The notes beneath the pieces were generated by a model that worked only from the letters and a program-made list of their open reading frames with translations, had not been told where the DNA came from and ran no database searches. The position numbers and the translations under genes were made by a program. From contig NZ_JAFBEB010000013.1 in assembly GCF_016908525.1 (NCBI RefSeq), positions 55,678-119,677 on the forward strand: 64,000 nucleotides of DNA, read 5' to 3'. Shown here piece by piece: positions 57,948 to 64,000 of this stretch (positions are counted from its first letter, which is position 1; every line of letters starts with the position of its first letter). This stretch comes from Brevibacillus fulvus (GTDB lineage: Bacteria > Bacillota > Bacilli > Brevibacillales > Brevibacillaceae).

Positions 57948-58889
57948 TTAATACTTGATCCGCGGATCGATCCAAGTGTAAATAACGTCCACCAGCAAAT
58001 TGACCAGAACGAAAACCAGTGCCACGAACAGAACGCCGCCTTGCACCACGGGATAATCGCGCTGATAAATTCCATCGAGGATATACTGACCCAGCCCGGG
58101 AATGGAAAACAACTGTTCCACAATGACCGAACCGCCAAGCAAGTAACCAATCTGCATCCCGGCGATGGTCACAATCGGAATGGACGAGTTGCGCAGCGCG
58201 TGGCCCACGATGACAATCCATTGATTGTTTCCTTTGGCCCGCGCCGTACGGATAAAATCTTTTTCCAACGTCTCCAGAAAAGCGGACCGCGTCATCCGCA
58301 TCACACCGGCGGCGAGCACAATCCCCATCGTTATCGCCGGCAAAACAAAGACTTGCCACGCTTCCGCCGGGTCCTCCCAGAAACTGACCACATCAATGGG
58401 CGGGAACCAGCCAAAGTAGAGGGACAGTCCCAACAGCAACAAGGTGCCGATCGCAAAATTGGGAACCGAGATCCCTAACATCGCAAACAGGCGAACGACC
58501 ACATCTACCGAGGAATGCACCCGGACGGCCGAGATAATCCCCAACGGTATGGCAAACAACCAGCCAAACAGCGCACCCAGCACGGTTAATTGCAGCGTTA
58601 TGGAAAAGCGGGACAAAATTTCCGGCAAAATCGGCTCTCCGGTATGCACAGACACGCCGAAATCGCCTTGCAGCAAACCGCCCATCCACTGTAAATATTG
58701 CTGTACTAACGGCAAATCAAGGCCCATCTCCTGACGCAACACTTTTATCGCTTCCGGCGTCGCACTTGTCCCCAGCATAATGGAGGCGGGATCGCCCGGT
58801 ACCAGATGCAAAATCGTGAACACCAAGACAGAGATGCCGAAAATAATGGGAACCAGGCTTATCAATCGTTTTACAATGTAACGTCCCAC
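57948..58889 (-). CDS. peptide ABC transporter permease (DppB type)
   Basis: The 313-residue permease opens with the family start MGRYIVKRLISLVPIIFGIS, has LVPGDPASIMLG and six helices, and the coupling loop EKDFIRTARAKGNNQWIVIVGHALRN. It is 69 nt after the binding-protein gene on the same transcript. Confidence 0.93.
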   Translation of the reverse strand: MGRYIVKRLISLVPIIFGISVLVFTILHLVPGDPASIMLGTSATPEAIKVLRQEMGLDLPLVQQYLQWMGGLLQGDFGVSVHTGEPILPEILSRFSITLQLTVLGALFGWLFAIPLGIISAVRVHSSVDVVVRLFAMLGISVPNFAIGTLLLLGLSLYFGWFPPIDVVSFWEDPAEAWQVFVLPAITMGIVLAAGVMRMTRSAFLETLEKDFIRTARAKGNNQWIVIVGHALRNSSIPIVTIAGMQIGYLLGGSVIVEQLFSIPGLGQYILDGIYQRDYPVVQGGVLFVALVFVLVNLLVDVIYTWIDPRIKY

Positions 58890-58958
58890 TCATACCCCTC
58901 CAAAAAACGAAGAGGATCAGGATTTCCAAGCCCCGATCCCCTCCTGATTCGTCTTCCG

Positions 58959-60506
58959 TTATTTCTTCAACGATGTATTGACCAATGCATATGGTTCGCC
59001 GGCAATGGAAGGGGTGAATCCTTCCACCCGCTCGCTGACGGCATAGAAGTTTTTCGGCGATGCCAGGAACAGGTTGGGCGCCTCGTCAACTACTAGCTGC
59101 TGCGCTTGTTCGTACAGTTGCTTGCGTGCCGCTTCGTCGGTAGTTTGCAACGCTTTTTGCACCAGGTCATCCAACTGCTTGCTGGAATAATTCCAGACAT
59201 TGGCTGTTCCATCGGTGGCAAAGAAATAGCGCAAGGAGCGGTCCGGGTCGATCCCTGAAGTATTGCGTCCAACCAGCATGGTCATATCTTTCGATTTCCA
59301 GGTTTCAATGTAATTGGCCCATTCCAGTTGCTTGATTTCCGCATTGATGCCGATCGCTTTCAGCTGCTGCTGCAATACCTGCGCGGATTCAATCATGTCG
59401 GGGTAAGTTGAAGCCGTTTCAATCACGGTATCAAACCCGTTCGGGTACCCTGCCTCCGCCAGCAGTTGTTTCGCCTTGGCCACATCCAGCTTATGACTTG
59501 GGAAAGTAGCCGGATCGACCGCCCAGGCTGTTTGTGCCGGTGACACAGGGCCGGACATGACCGCTTCCCCTTTCCAGACGGTTTGCACAATTTGGTTGCG
59601 GTCTACCGCATAGCTGATCGCCTGCCGGACCCGCACATCGTCAAACGGCTTCTTCGCTACGTTAATACCCAGGTAGCTGTACTCTGATGATTGATAGCTT
59701 TTAATTGTCACGTTCTTCGATTTTTCCAGAATTTTTGCCGTATCCGCCGACACCTGCGCCACATCCACTTTTCCGGCGCGAATGGCGGCCATGCGTTCCG
59801 CTTCATCTTTCATTATTTGAAATTTGATCGTGTCTACCTTTGGCAAATCTTTTTGGAAATAGTCCGGGTTTTTCTTCAGAATGACGTATTGGCCCGATTC
59901 CATTTTGTCCAGCTTGTAAGGACCGGTACCCACCGCTTCCGTATTCAGGTCGGCCACTTCCTTCGGCACGATGGCGGCGAAAGAGCTGGTTGTATTGGCA
60001 AGGATTGAGGCATCCGGGTATTTCAATTTAAACACAACGGTTGACGGATCAGGTGTCTCAATCGAATCGATGCTGGTAAAATACGATTTGGCGACAGAGC
60101 CTGTATCCGGATTCAAAATCCGTTCAAAGCTGTATTTCACATCTTCCGCGGTCATTTCACGTCCATTATGGAATTTAACCCCTTGATGCAACTTGAACGT
60201 GATGCTTTTTCCATCTTCTGCAACTTGCCAGGAGTCAGCCAGGTCAGGGATGATTTTCATATTTTCATCCATTTTCGTCAACGTATCATATACTAACCCG
60301 TAAATCCGCGCGCTGGATGCCGCCGGAACTTTTTGCGGGTCCAAACCAACTGGGTCCTGGTCAGCCGCGACGATTAACTCCGTACCGCCGTTCGCTTCGG
60401 CTTGACTCCCTTGGTTTGCTTCCCCCGCCTTGCCTCCGCCGCCGCTGCATGCGGTCAGCATCAGGCTCATGGAGAGGAACAGCGCGGAAAAAGTCATTTT
60501 TTTCAT
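58959..60506 (-). CDS. peptide ABC transporter substrate-binding lipoprotein
   Basis: The 515-residue SBP_bac_5 protein has a lipoprotein signal (MKKMTFSALFLSMSLMLTA-C) with a GGGGK linker. Landmarks: DPVGLDPQKVPAASS, FKLHQGVKFHNGREMTAEDVKYSFERILNPD, TGPYKLDKMESGQYVILKKNPDYF. It is closer to DppA-type dipeptide binders than to OppA. An upstream GTG lies inside the ribosome site, so the ATG after it is used. Its neighbours suggest that the cargo is murein peptides. Confidence 0.92.
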   Translation of the reverse strand: MKKMTFSALFLSMSLMLTACSGGGGKAGEANQGSQAEANGGTELIVAADQDPVGLDPQKVPAASSARIYGLVYDTLTKMDENMKIIPDLADSWQVAEDGKSITFKLHQGVKFHNGREMTAEDVKYSFERILNPDTGSVAKSYFTSIDSIETPDPSTVVFKLKYPDASILANTTSSFAAIVPKEVADLNTEAVGTGPYKLDKMESGQYVILKKNPDYFQKDLPKVDTIKFQIMKDEAERMAAIRAGKVDVAQVSADTAKILEKSKNVTIKSYQSSEYSYLGINVAKKPFDDVRVRQAISYAVDRNQIVQTVWKGEAVMSGPVSPAQTAWAVDPATFPSHKLDVAKAKQLLAEAGYPNGFDTVIETASTYPDMIESAQVLQQQLKAIGINAEIKQLEWANYIETWKSKDMTMLVGRNTSGIDPDRSLRYFFATDGTANVWNYSSKQLDDLVQKALQTTDEAARKQLYEQAQQLVVDEAPNLFLASPKNFYAVSERVEGFTPSIAGEPYALVNTSLKK

Positions 60507-60538
60507 CGAGTCAAACACCCCTTAATGTTATGGTTCAA

Positions 60539-61759
60539 TTACCAGCAGATATTGCCCAAAATAACAGGACGCGAAGCGCCGGTTACAGAGGGCACATTGC
60601 TCGGTCGGCCCATCAATGTTTCATGGCCTAAAATGGCGAAAGCGATCGCTTCCTTGGCATCATCCGGAATTCCGAATTGGGCGGAAGTCATCACCACGAT
60701 GTGCTTGGGCAACTCTGCTTTCAGCATGCCGAGCATCGTCTCGTTATGCGCCCCTCCGCCGGAGACGATCAATTGATCAATGGGCACAAGCGGAAACACA
60801 AAACGCTCAAATGCTTGCGCGATCGTTTTCGCGGTAAGCGCGGTTGCCGTTGCGACCATGTCTTCAAAGCTTAGCCCTTTCTTGTGTCCTTCTGCCCGAA
60901 AACGATCGACAAACGCTTTGCCGTAAACCTCTCTGCCCGTGCTTTTTGGCGGCTGAAGCTGATAATAAGCATCGGCGAGATAAATCTCCAGCAGCTCGGT
61001 CGAAACTCGCCCGGAAGCGGCGATTTTTCCCCCTTCATCAAAGCGCAATCGACCGGCGGTACCTTCTTTGACCAATTCATCGATCACCATGTTGCCCGGA
61101 CCGGTATCAAAGGCGAATATGTGTTCATCGGCAGCCGCCGCCGGTATCACTGTAACGTTGGCAATCCCGCCGATATTTTGCAGCAGCCTGCCTTTTTGCT
61201 CATCCCGGAATAAAATCAAGTCTGCGTAAGGCACCAGTGGCGCCCCTTCCCCGCCGGCCGCCAAATCCCTTGCCCGGAAATTACCTACCACCGGAATCCC
61301 CGTTCGTTCCATCACCGTGGATAGTTCACCGATTTGCAAGGAGGCGCGCACGGAAGTTTCCCCTTCAGGTCCAGGAAATTGAGTATTTCCCGCGACGTGC
61401 CAGACTGTTTGCCCGTGCATACAGATCGCATCCACCTGATCGGCGGCAACTCCCGCTTGGCGCAACAACTGTTGAACGGCATAGGCATACCATTCCGCCA
61501 AGCCATAATGAGTGACAGTCAGCTGATCCACTCTTGCCGTCTCCGGACTGCACAGCAGCATCACTTGCTGCCGGAGCGCATCGGAATAAGGCAAATAGTA
61601 GAACTGTTCCAGCCGCACTTTTTGAATCGTCTCATGCTTGTCTGTCTCGATGGAGACAAGGGCGGCATCAACACCATCGAGCGAGGTGCCGGACATTAAC
61701 CCGATTAACAAATGATGTTGTTTCTCCTTATAGGAAGCGGCCCCTTGAATTCTTGCCAT
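60539..61759 (-). CDS. anmK: anhydro-N-acetylmuramic acid kinase AnmK
   Basis: The 406-residue kinase opens and phosphorylates 1,6-anhydroMurNAc to MurNAc-6-phosphate. LLIGLMSGTSLDGVDAAL is the AnmK phosphate-1 motif near residue 18; CMHGQTVWH carries the active-site His; FDTGPGNMVIDEL, ENIGGIANVT-like QNIGGIANVT, and IVSGGGAHN are further signatures. First gene of the operon. GGAGGGCAAAGAGG precedes the ATG. No murQ etherase is in the window, so the next step must be encoded elsewhere. Confidence 0.95.
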   Translation of the reverse strand: MARIQGAASYKEKQHHLLIGLMSGTSLDGVDAALVSIETDKHETIQKVRLEQFYYLPYSDALRQQVMLLCSPETARVDQLTVTHYGLAEWYAYAVQQLLRQAGVAADQVDAICMHGQTVWHVAGNTQFPGPEGETSVRASLQIGELSTVMERTGIPVVGNFRARDLAAGGEGAPLVPYADLILFRDEQKGRLLQNIGGIANVTVIPAAAADEHIFAFDTGPGNMVIDELVKEGTAGRLRFDEGGKIAASGRVSTELLEIYLADAYYQLQPPKSTGREVYGKAFVDRFRAEGHKKGLSFEDMVATATALTAKTIAQAFERFVFPLVPIDQLIVSGGGAHNETMLGMLKAELPKHIVVMTSAQFGIPDDAKEAIAFAILGHETLMGRPSNVPSVTGASRPVILGNICW

Positions 61760-61840
61760 CCTCTTTGCCCTCCTTTCCAATCGGAAAATTTAAAAATAAT
61801 CAAATTATCCGAATGTAAGCGATACCAAAAAATATATTAC

Positions 61841-61860
61841 CTTTATTCTATGTAATAAAG
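61841..61860. promoter_or_regulatory. operator-like palindrome before anmK
   Basis: CTTTATT-CTATGT-AATAAAG, a perfect 7-bp inverted repeat that contains the -10 box of the anmK promoter. It is the best candidate for binding by the operon's own RpiR-type regulator. Confidence 0.6.
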
Positions 61861-61873
61861 TTTCAGAAATCAA
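61845..61873 (-). promoter_or_regulatory. promoter of the anmK operon
   Basis: Minus-strand TTGATT and TAGAAT with 17 bp between; the -10 box lies inside the palindrome. Confidence 0.65.
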
Positions 61874-61933
61874 TTAAAATCCGAAAAATTTTATTTCATA
61901 AAATTGTTCAATTCTGTTTCCTTTTTTCCAATC

Positions 61934-61966
61934 AAAAAAAGCATCTTCATGAAAAGATGCTTTTTT
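61934..61966 (-). terminator. terminator after the peroxiredoxin remnant
   Basis: AGCATCTT / AAGATGCT, short loop, T7 on the minus strand (and A7/T6 on the other). It should end the dehydrogenase transcript. Confidence 0.8.
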
Positions 61967-62024
61967 CGCAGACAAACCGATTTTGCGACACAAAACAGCC
62001 GATTCCCCCAGCATAGAGGACTTC

Positions 62025-62166
62025 TCGCTCTATCCCCTACGCGCAAGCCCGTGGCAATTCCTTGCTCATGCAGCTCCTGCACATGCCGTTGCAGCATGGC
62101 GTGTAGTTCGTATGGAGTTGACGCTGAGATTTTTTCCAATTCCGAACGTAATGTTTCTGCCCCCAT
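62025..62166 (-). pseudogene. truncated AhpC/TSA-type peroxiredoxin (N-terminal fragment)
   Basis: About 47 codons after a good start (GAGGG, 8 nt, ATG) encode a helical N-terminus (SELEKISASTPYELHAMLQ ... LHEQGIATGLRVGDRA) that matches the start of peroxiredoxin-like proteins, where VGDRAPDF leads into the thioredoxin fold. Right after GDRA the similarity stops; the frame runs on through an unrelated stretch and the terminator hairpin. The catalytic Cys domain is missing. The remnant is 42 nt after the dehydrogenase gene, so the intact ancestor was probably co-expressed with it. Confidence 0.65.
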
Positions 62167-62208
62167 CCAAAATCCCTCGATTCATTATTGTTTTTCGTTT
62201 ATTTTTGC

Positions 62209-63240
62209 TCAAAAATTTTCAAGAACAATTTTGCCCACCGTTCGCCCTGTTTCCAGCATTGCGTGCGCCTTGCGCAGATTGGCGGCATTGATCGGTTCCA
62301 GCTTTTTTGTCATGGTAGACCGGATAATCCCGCTATCGATGAGCTTGGCCACTTCGTTCAGCAAGTTATGTTGTTCGATCATGTCTGGCGTTTGGAACAT
62401 TGAACGTGTAAACATAAACTCCCAAGCAAACGTGGCACTTTTGTTTTTCAACAACGTCAAGTCAAGCTGTTCATCCGTTTCGACAATCGAGCAGATTTTG
62501 CCCTGGGGCGCTATTGCCTCGGCCATGTTTTTCCAATGTCGTTCCGTGCTGTTCAAACAGAAAATGTAATCGACTTGGGCCAAGCCAAGTTGTTTTAATT
62601 GTGGAACAAAATCCTGATAATGGCTGATAATGTAATCGGCTCCCATCCCTTTGGCCCATTCGGCCGATTCGGAACGCGACGCCGTACCGATGACGGTTAG
62701 TCCTGCGAATTTGGCCAGTTGTGACGCAATCGATCCAACACCGCCGGCGGCCCCAACAATCAACAGTGTTTTGCCGGCATTATCGTCCTTGTCGGTTGCT
62801 GATATGCCCAAGCGCTCAAACAACCCTTCCCACGCCGTGATGGACGTCAACGGCAGCGCTGCCGAAGCGGCAAAATCCAAGGAGGCCGGCTTCTTCCCGA
62901 CAATTCGCTCGTCAACGAGATGGAACTCGCTGTTGCCGCCCTGACGGATAAGGCTGCCGGCGTAATACACCTCATCCCCGGGTTGAAACAAGGTGCAATC
63001 TGCCCCAACTTGCTCCACCACTCCGGCAACGTCCCAGCCAAGTATTTTTGGTTCAGTCTCCGTCTTGCTTTTGGGCGCACGTACTTTGACGTCAACCGGA
63101 TTGACGGAAATAGCCTTCACGCGCACCAGCAGGTCACGTCCGGAAGGTGACGGTTTTTCTACCTCCAAATCTAGCAAACTTTCCGGCTGATCAATCGGCA
63201 AATACCGATAGAGCCCAACTGCCTTCATTGTTTGAGACAT
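62209..63240 (-). CDS. zinc-type alcohol dehydrogenase-like quinone oxidoreductase
   Basis: The 343-residue MDR-family enzyme has a GroES-like N-terminal domain (VKAISVNPVDVKVR, GWDVAGVVEQVG, GDEVYYAG) and a Rossmann domain with VGAAGGVGSIASQLAKFAG. The structural and catalytic zinc Cys residues of true alcohol dehydrogenases are absent, which puts it in the NADPH:quinone reductase/YogA group. GGAGGAAGAATGTT precedes the ATG; an upstream extension lacks a ribosome site. Divergent from an HxlR regulator, it probably responds to quinone or electrophile stress. Confidence 0.9.
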   Translation of the reverse strand: MSQTMKAVGLYRYLPIDQPESLLDLEVEKPSPSGRDLLVRVKAISVNPVDVKVRAPKSKTETEPKILGWDVAGVVEQVGADCTLFQPGDEVYYAGSLIRQGGNSEFHLVDERIVGKKPASLDFAASAALPLTSITAWEGLFERLGISATDKDDNAGKTLLIVGAAGGVGSIASQLAKFAGLTVIGTASRSESAEWAKGMGADYIISHYQDFVPQLKQLGLAQVDYIFCLNSTERHWKNMAEAIAPQGKICSIVETDEQLDLTLLKNKSATFAWEFMFTRSMFQTPDMIEQHNLLNEVAKLIDSGIIRSTMTKKLEPINAANLRKAHAMLETGRTVGKIVLENF

Positions 63241-63277
63241 AACATTCTTCCTCCTTCTTAATGGCTGAGTGAAATTC

Positions 63278-63313
63278 GGCACATTCAGTTACTAATTTGG
63301 CACATTTGTTACT
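63278..63313. promoter_or_regulatory. direct-repeat operator in the dehydrogenase/HxlR region
   Basis: GGCACATTCAGTTACT (63278-63293) and GGCACATTTGTTACT (63299-63313) are repeated with 21-bp spacing, two helical turns. A third, degenerate copy (GCACATTTATGTTA) lies at 63353-63366 over the HxlR promoter. A GTAA-AC-TTAC palindrome sits at 63317. Probable binding sites of the HxlR protein. Confidence 0.55.
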
Positions 63314-63342
63314 GTTGTAAACTTACCACCTCTGATTTAAGA

Positions 63343-63372
63343 TTGTAAGTATGCACATTTATGTTATATAGT
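63343..63372 (+). promoter_or_regulatory. promoter of the HxlR gene
   Basis: TTGTAA and TATAGT separated by 18 bp. It lies downstream of the first possible start codon (63361 region), which argues for the TTG start at 63406. Confidence 0.6.
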
Positions 63373-63405
63373 ATTCTTTTTTATACTGTTGAGGAGTTGA
63401 GGGCA

Positions 63406-63810
63406 TTGCGGGATCGAAAGAGCGGCTACGGTTTTTGCCCAAATGAGGAAGGCTGTCCGGTTGAATATACACTCGATGTAATCGGCGGCAAATGGAAAGG
63501 TGTGCTTTTATATCACTTGGTTGAAGGTCCGAAACGGTTTAATGAATTCCGCCGAATTTGTCCGTCCATCACCCAGCGAATGCTGACATTGCAGTTGAGA
63601 GAATTGGAGGAAGATGGCGTTGTCCATCGCGAGGTATACCGGCAGGTTCCGCCCAAAGTGGAGTACTCGCTCACGGAATTTGGCCAAACATTAGTTCCAA
63701 TACTCTTAAAAATGAAAGAATGGGGAGAAACCTATAAAAAGATCAGCACATCTAATGCCAACAGCGATGTTGCCGGACTGGCAAATGAGAGCAGAGCTGA
63801 ACCCCAATAA
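63406..63810 (+). CDS. HxlR family redox-type regulator
   Basis: The 134-residue winged-HTH regulator has [57 protein letters not shown] and a C-terminal dimer helix. Cys residues near the N-terminus ([12 protein letters not shown]) sit where YodB and relatives sense quinones and diamide. The TTG start has GAGGAG 9 nt upstream and lies after the promoter. Divergent from the quinone-oxidoreductase gene, it is its likely repressor. Confidence 0.88.
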   Translation: MRDRKSGYGFCPNEEGCPVEYTLDVIGGKWKGVLLYHLVEGPKRFNEFRRICPSITQRMLTLQLRELEEDGVVHREVYRQVPPKVEYSLTEFGQTLVPILLKMKEWGETYKKISTSNANSDVAGLANESRAEPQ

Positions 63811-63847
63811 AAAAGAAGCCATCCCTAAAGGATGACTTCTTTTTTTG
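63811..63847. terminator. bidirectional terminator between HxlR and rRNA genes
   Basis: AAGAAGCCATCC / GGATGACTTCTT (with one bulge) around CTAAA, T7 on plus and A/T-rich on minus. It ends HxlR and, on the minus strand, the rRNA operon. Confidence 0.85.
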
Positions 63848-63972
63848 TTCTTTGAAAACTGGATACGCAAGCTCGCATCAGCTTTTGTTCGCTCCGTTGC
63901 CCTCGTCCTTGCGGACTTCAGCCAAAGGTCGCTCATCAAAAGCGATACTGCGCATATTGACTAAGGAAATGT
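63848..63972 (-). other. 23S downstream spacer without 5S gene
   Basis: Minus-strand sequence after the 23S end holds a GTCC-GCAA-GGAC tetraloop hairpin, GCTTTTG...CAAAAGC arms and the TATCCAGTTTTCAAAGAAC box common around Bacillota rRNA genes, then the terminator. No 5S rRNA-like sequence is present. Confidence 0.6.
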
Positions 63973-64000
63973 GGATAAGCCCTCGACCGATTAGTATTCG
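63973..64000 (-). rRNA. 23S rRNA, 3' end (partial, continues beyond window)
   Basis: The reverse complement reads CGAATACTAATCGGTCGAGG, followed by GCTTATCC, the conserved 3' terminus of Bacilli 23S rRNA (compare ...ACTAATCGATCGAGGACTTAACC). Only the last ~28 nt lie in the window. Confidence 0.88.

Noticed and set aside
61891..62024. C-terminal half of the frame that begins with the peroxiredoxin-like start
   Set aside because: It is translated through a terminator hairpin and an AT-rich spacer, and shows no protein-like pattern; kept only as a pseudogene tail.
63848..63972. 5S rRNA or tRNA in the 23S spacer
   Set aside because: The sequence lacks the 5S consensus blocks and any cloverleaf with T-loop; only a GNRA hairpin and spacer boxes are seen.

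Overview
The window comes from a moderately GC-balanced, endospore-former-type member of the Bacillota (class Bacilli, Brevibacillus/Alicyclobacillus-like). The grounds are strong AGGAGG-type ribosome sites with many GTG and TTG starts, two S-box (SAM) riboswitches, RNase J, a bacilliredoxin, a CitR/CitA pair, lipoproteins with Bacillus-type lipoboxes and a Bacilli-type 23S rRNA 3' end at the right edge. I cannot name the species from sequence alone.

Layout, left to right. Bases 1-3021: the end of an exporter-type ABC operon (NEW3-repeat surface protein, ATPase, ABC-2 permease). 3.1-4.0 kb: a pirin with its own promoter and an operator-like palindrome. 4.2-4.9 kb: two small unknown genes. 5.1-9.8 kb: a peptide-binding lipoprotein and the metNIQ methionine importer under a SAM riboswitch. 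9.9-16.3 kb: an LCP wall-polymer ligase, a SERCA-type Ca2+ ATPase, a bacilliredoxin and RNase J. 16.6-20.6 kb: cytochrome bd oxidase (cydAB) followed by a rhodanese, a YtkA/FixH-like lipoprotein and a Sco-type copper/thiol protein. 20.6-26.5 kb: metY under a second SAM riboswitch, a DUF2935 protein, citrate synthase with CitR, and a nitronate monooxygenase. 26.8-34 kb: an unknown membrane-anchored protein, two chemoreceptors, and a tautomerase/CMD pair divergent from a LysR regulator. 34-40.5 kb: small membrane and micro-proteins, an ArsB/NhaD-type transporter, a CoA-pyrophosphatase-type NUDIX, a polysaccharide deacetylase, MntH and an M42 peptidase.

40.7-53.0 kb is a clearly AT-richer insert. 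On the minus strand it carries an XRE regulator, a type III Mod/Res pair and a DUF3883 protein. On the plus strand it carries a primase-polymerase/SF3 helicase, a solitary HK97-type capsid protein, TnpW and a TndX/TnpX-type large serine recombinase. I read it as a Tn4451/Tn5397-like integrative element that has phage-like replication and capsid genes and restriction cargo. Beside the primase gene lie a potentially folded leader RNA and a symmetric set of four 7-bp iteron-like repeats that could be a replication origin. This element is the most unusual part of the window.

53.0-61.9 kb: an eight-gene minus-strand operon (anmK, peptide-binding lipoprotein, DppB- and DppC-type permeases, beta-lactamase-fold hydrolase, DppD- and DppF-type ATPases, MurR/RpiR regulator). 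It looks like uptake and recycling of anhydro-muropeptides. 62.0-63.8 kb: a truncated peroxiredoxin remnant and a quinone-oxidoreductase-type dehydrogenase divergent from an HxlR redox regulator. The window closes with the minus-strand 3' end of a 23S rRNA gene, with no 5S gene visible after it.
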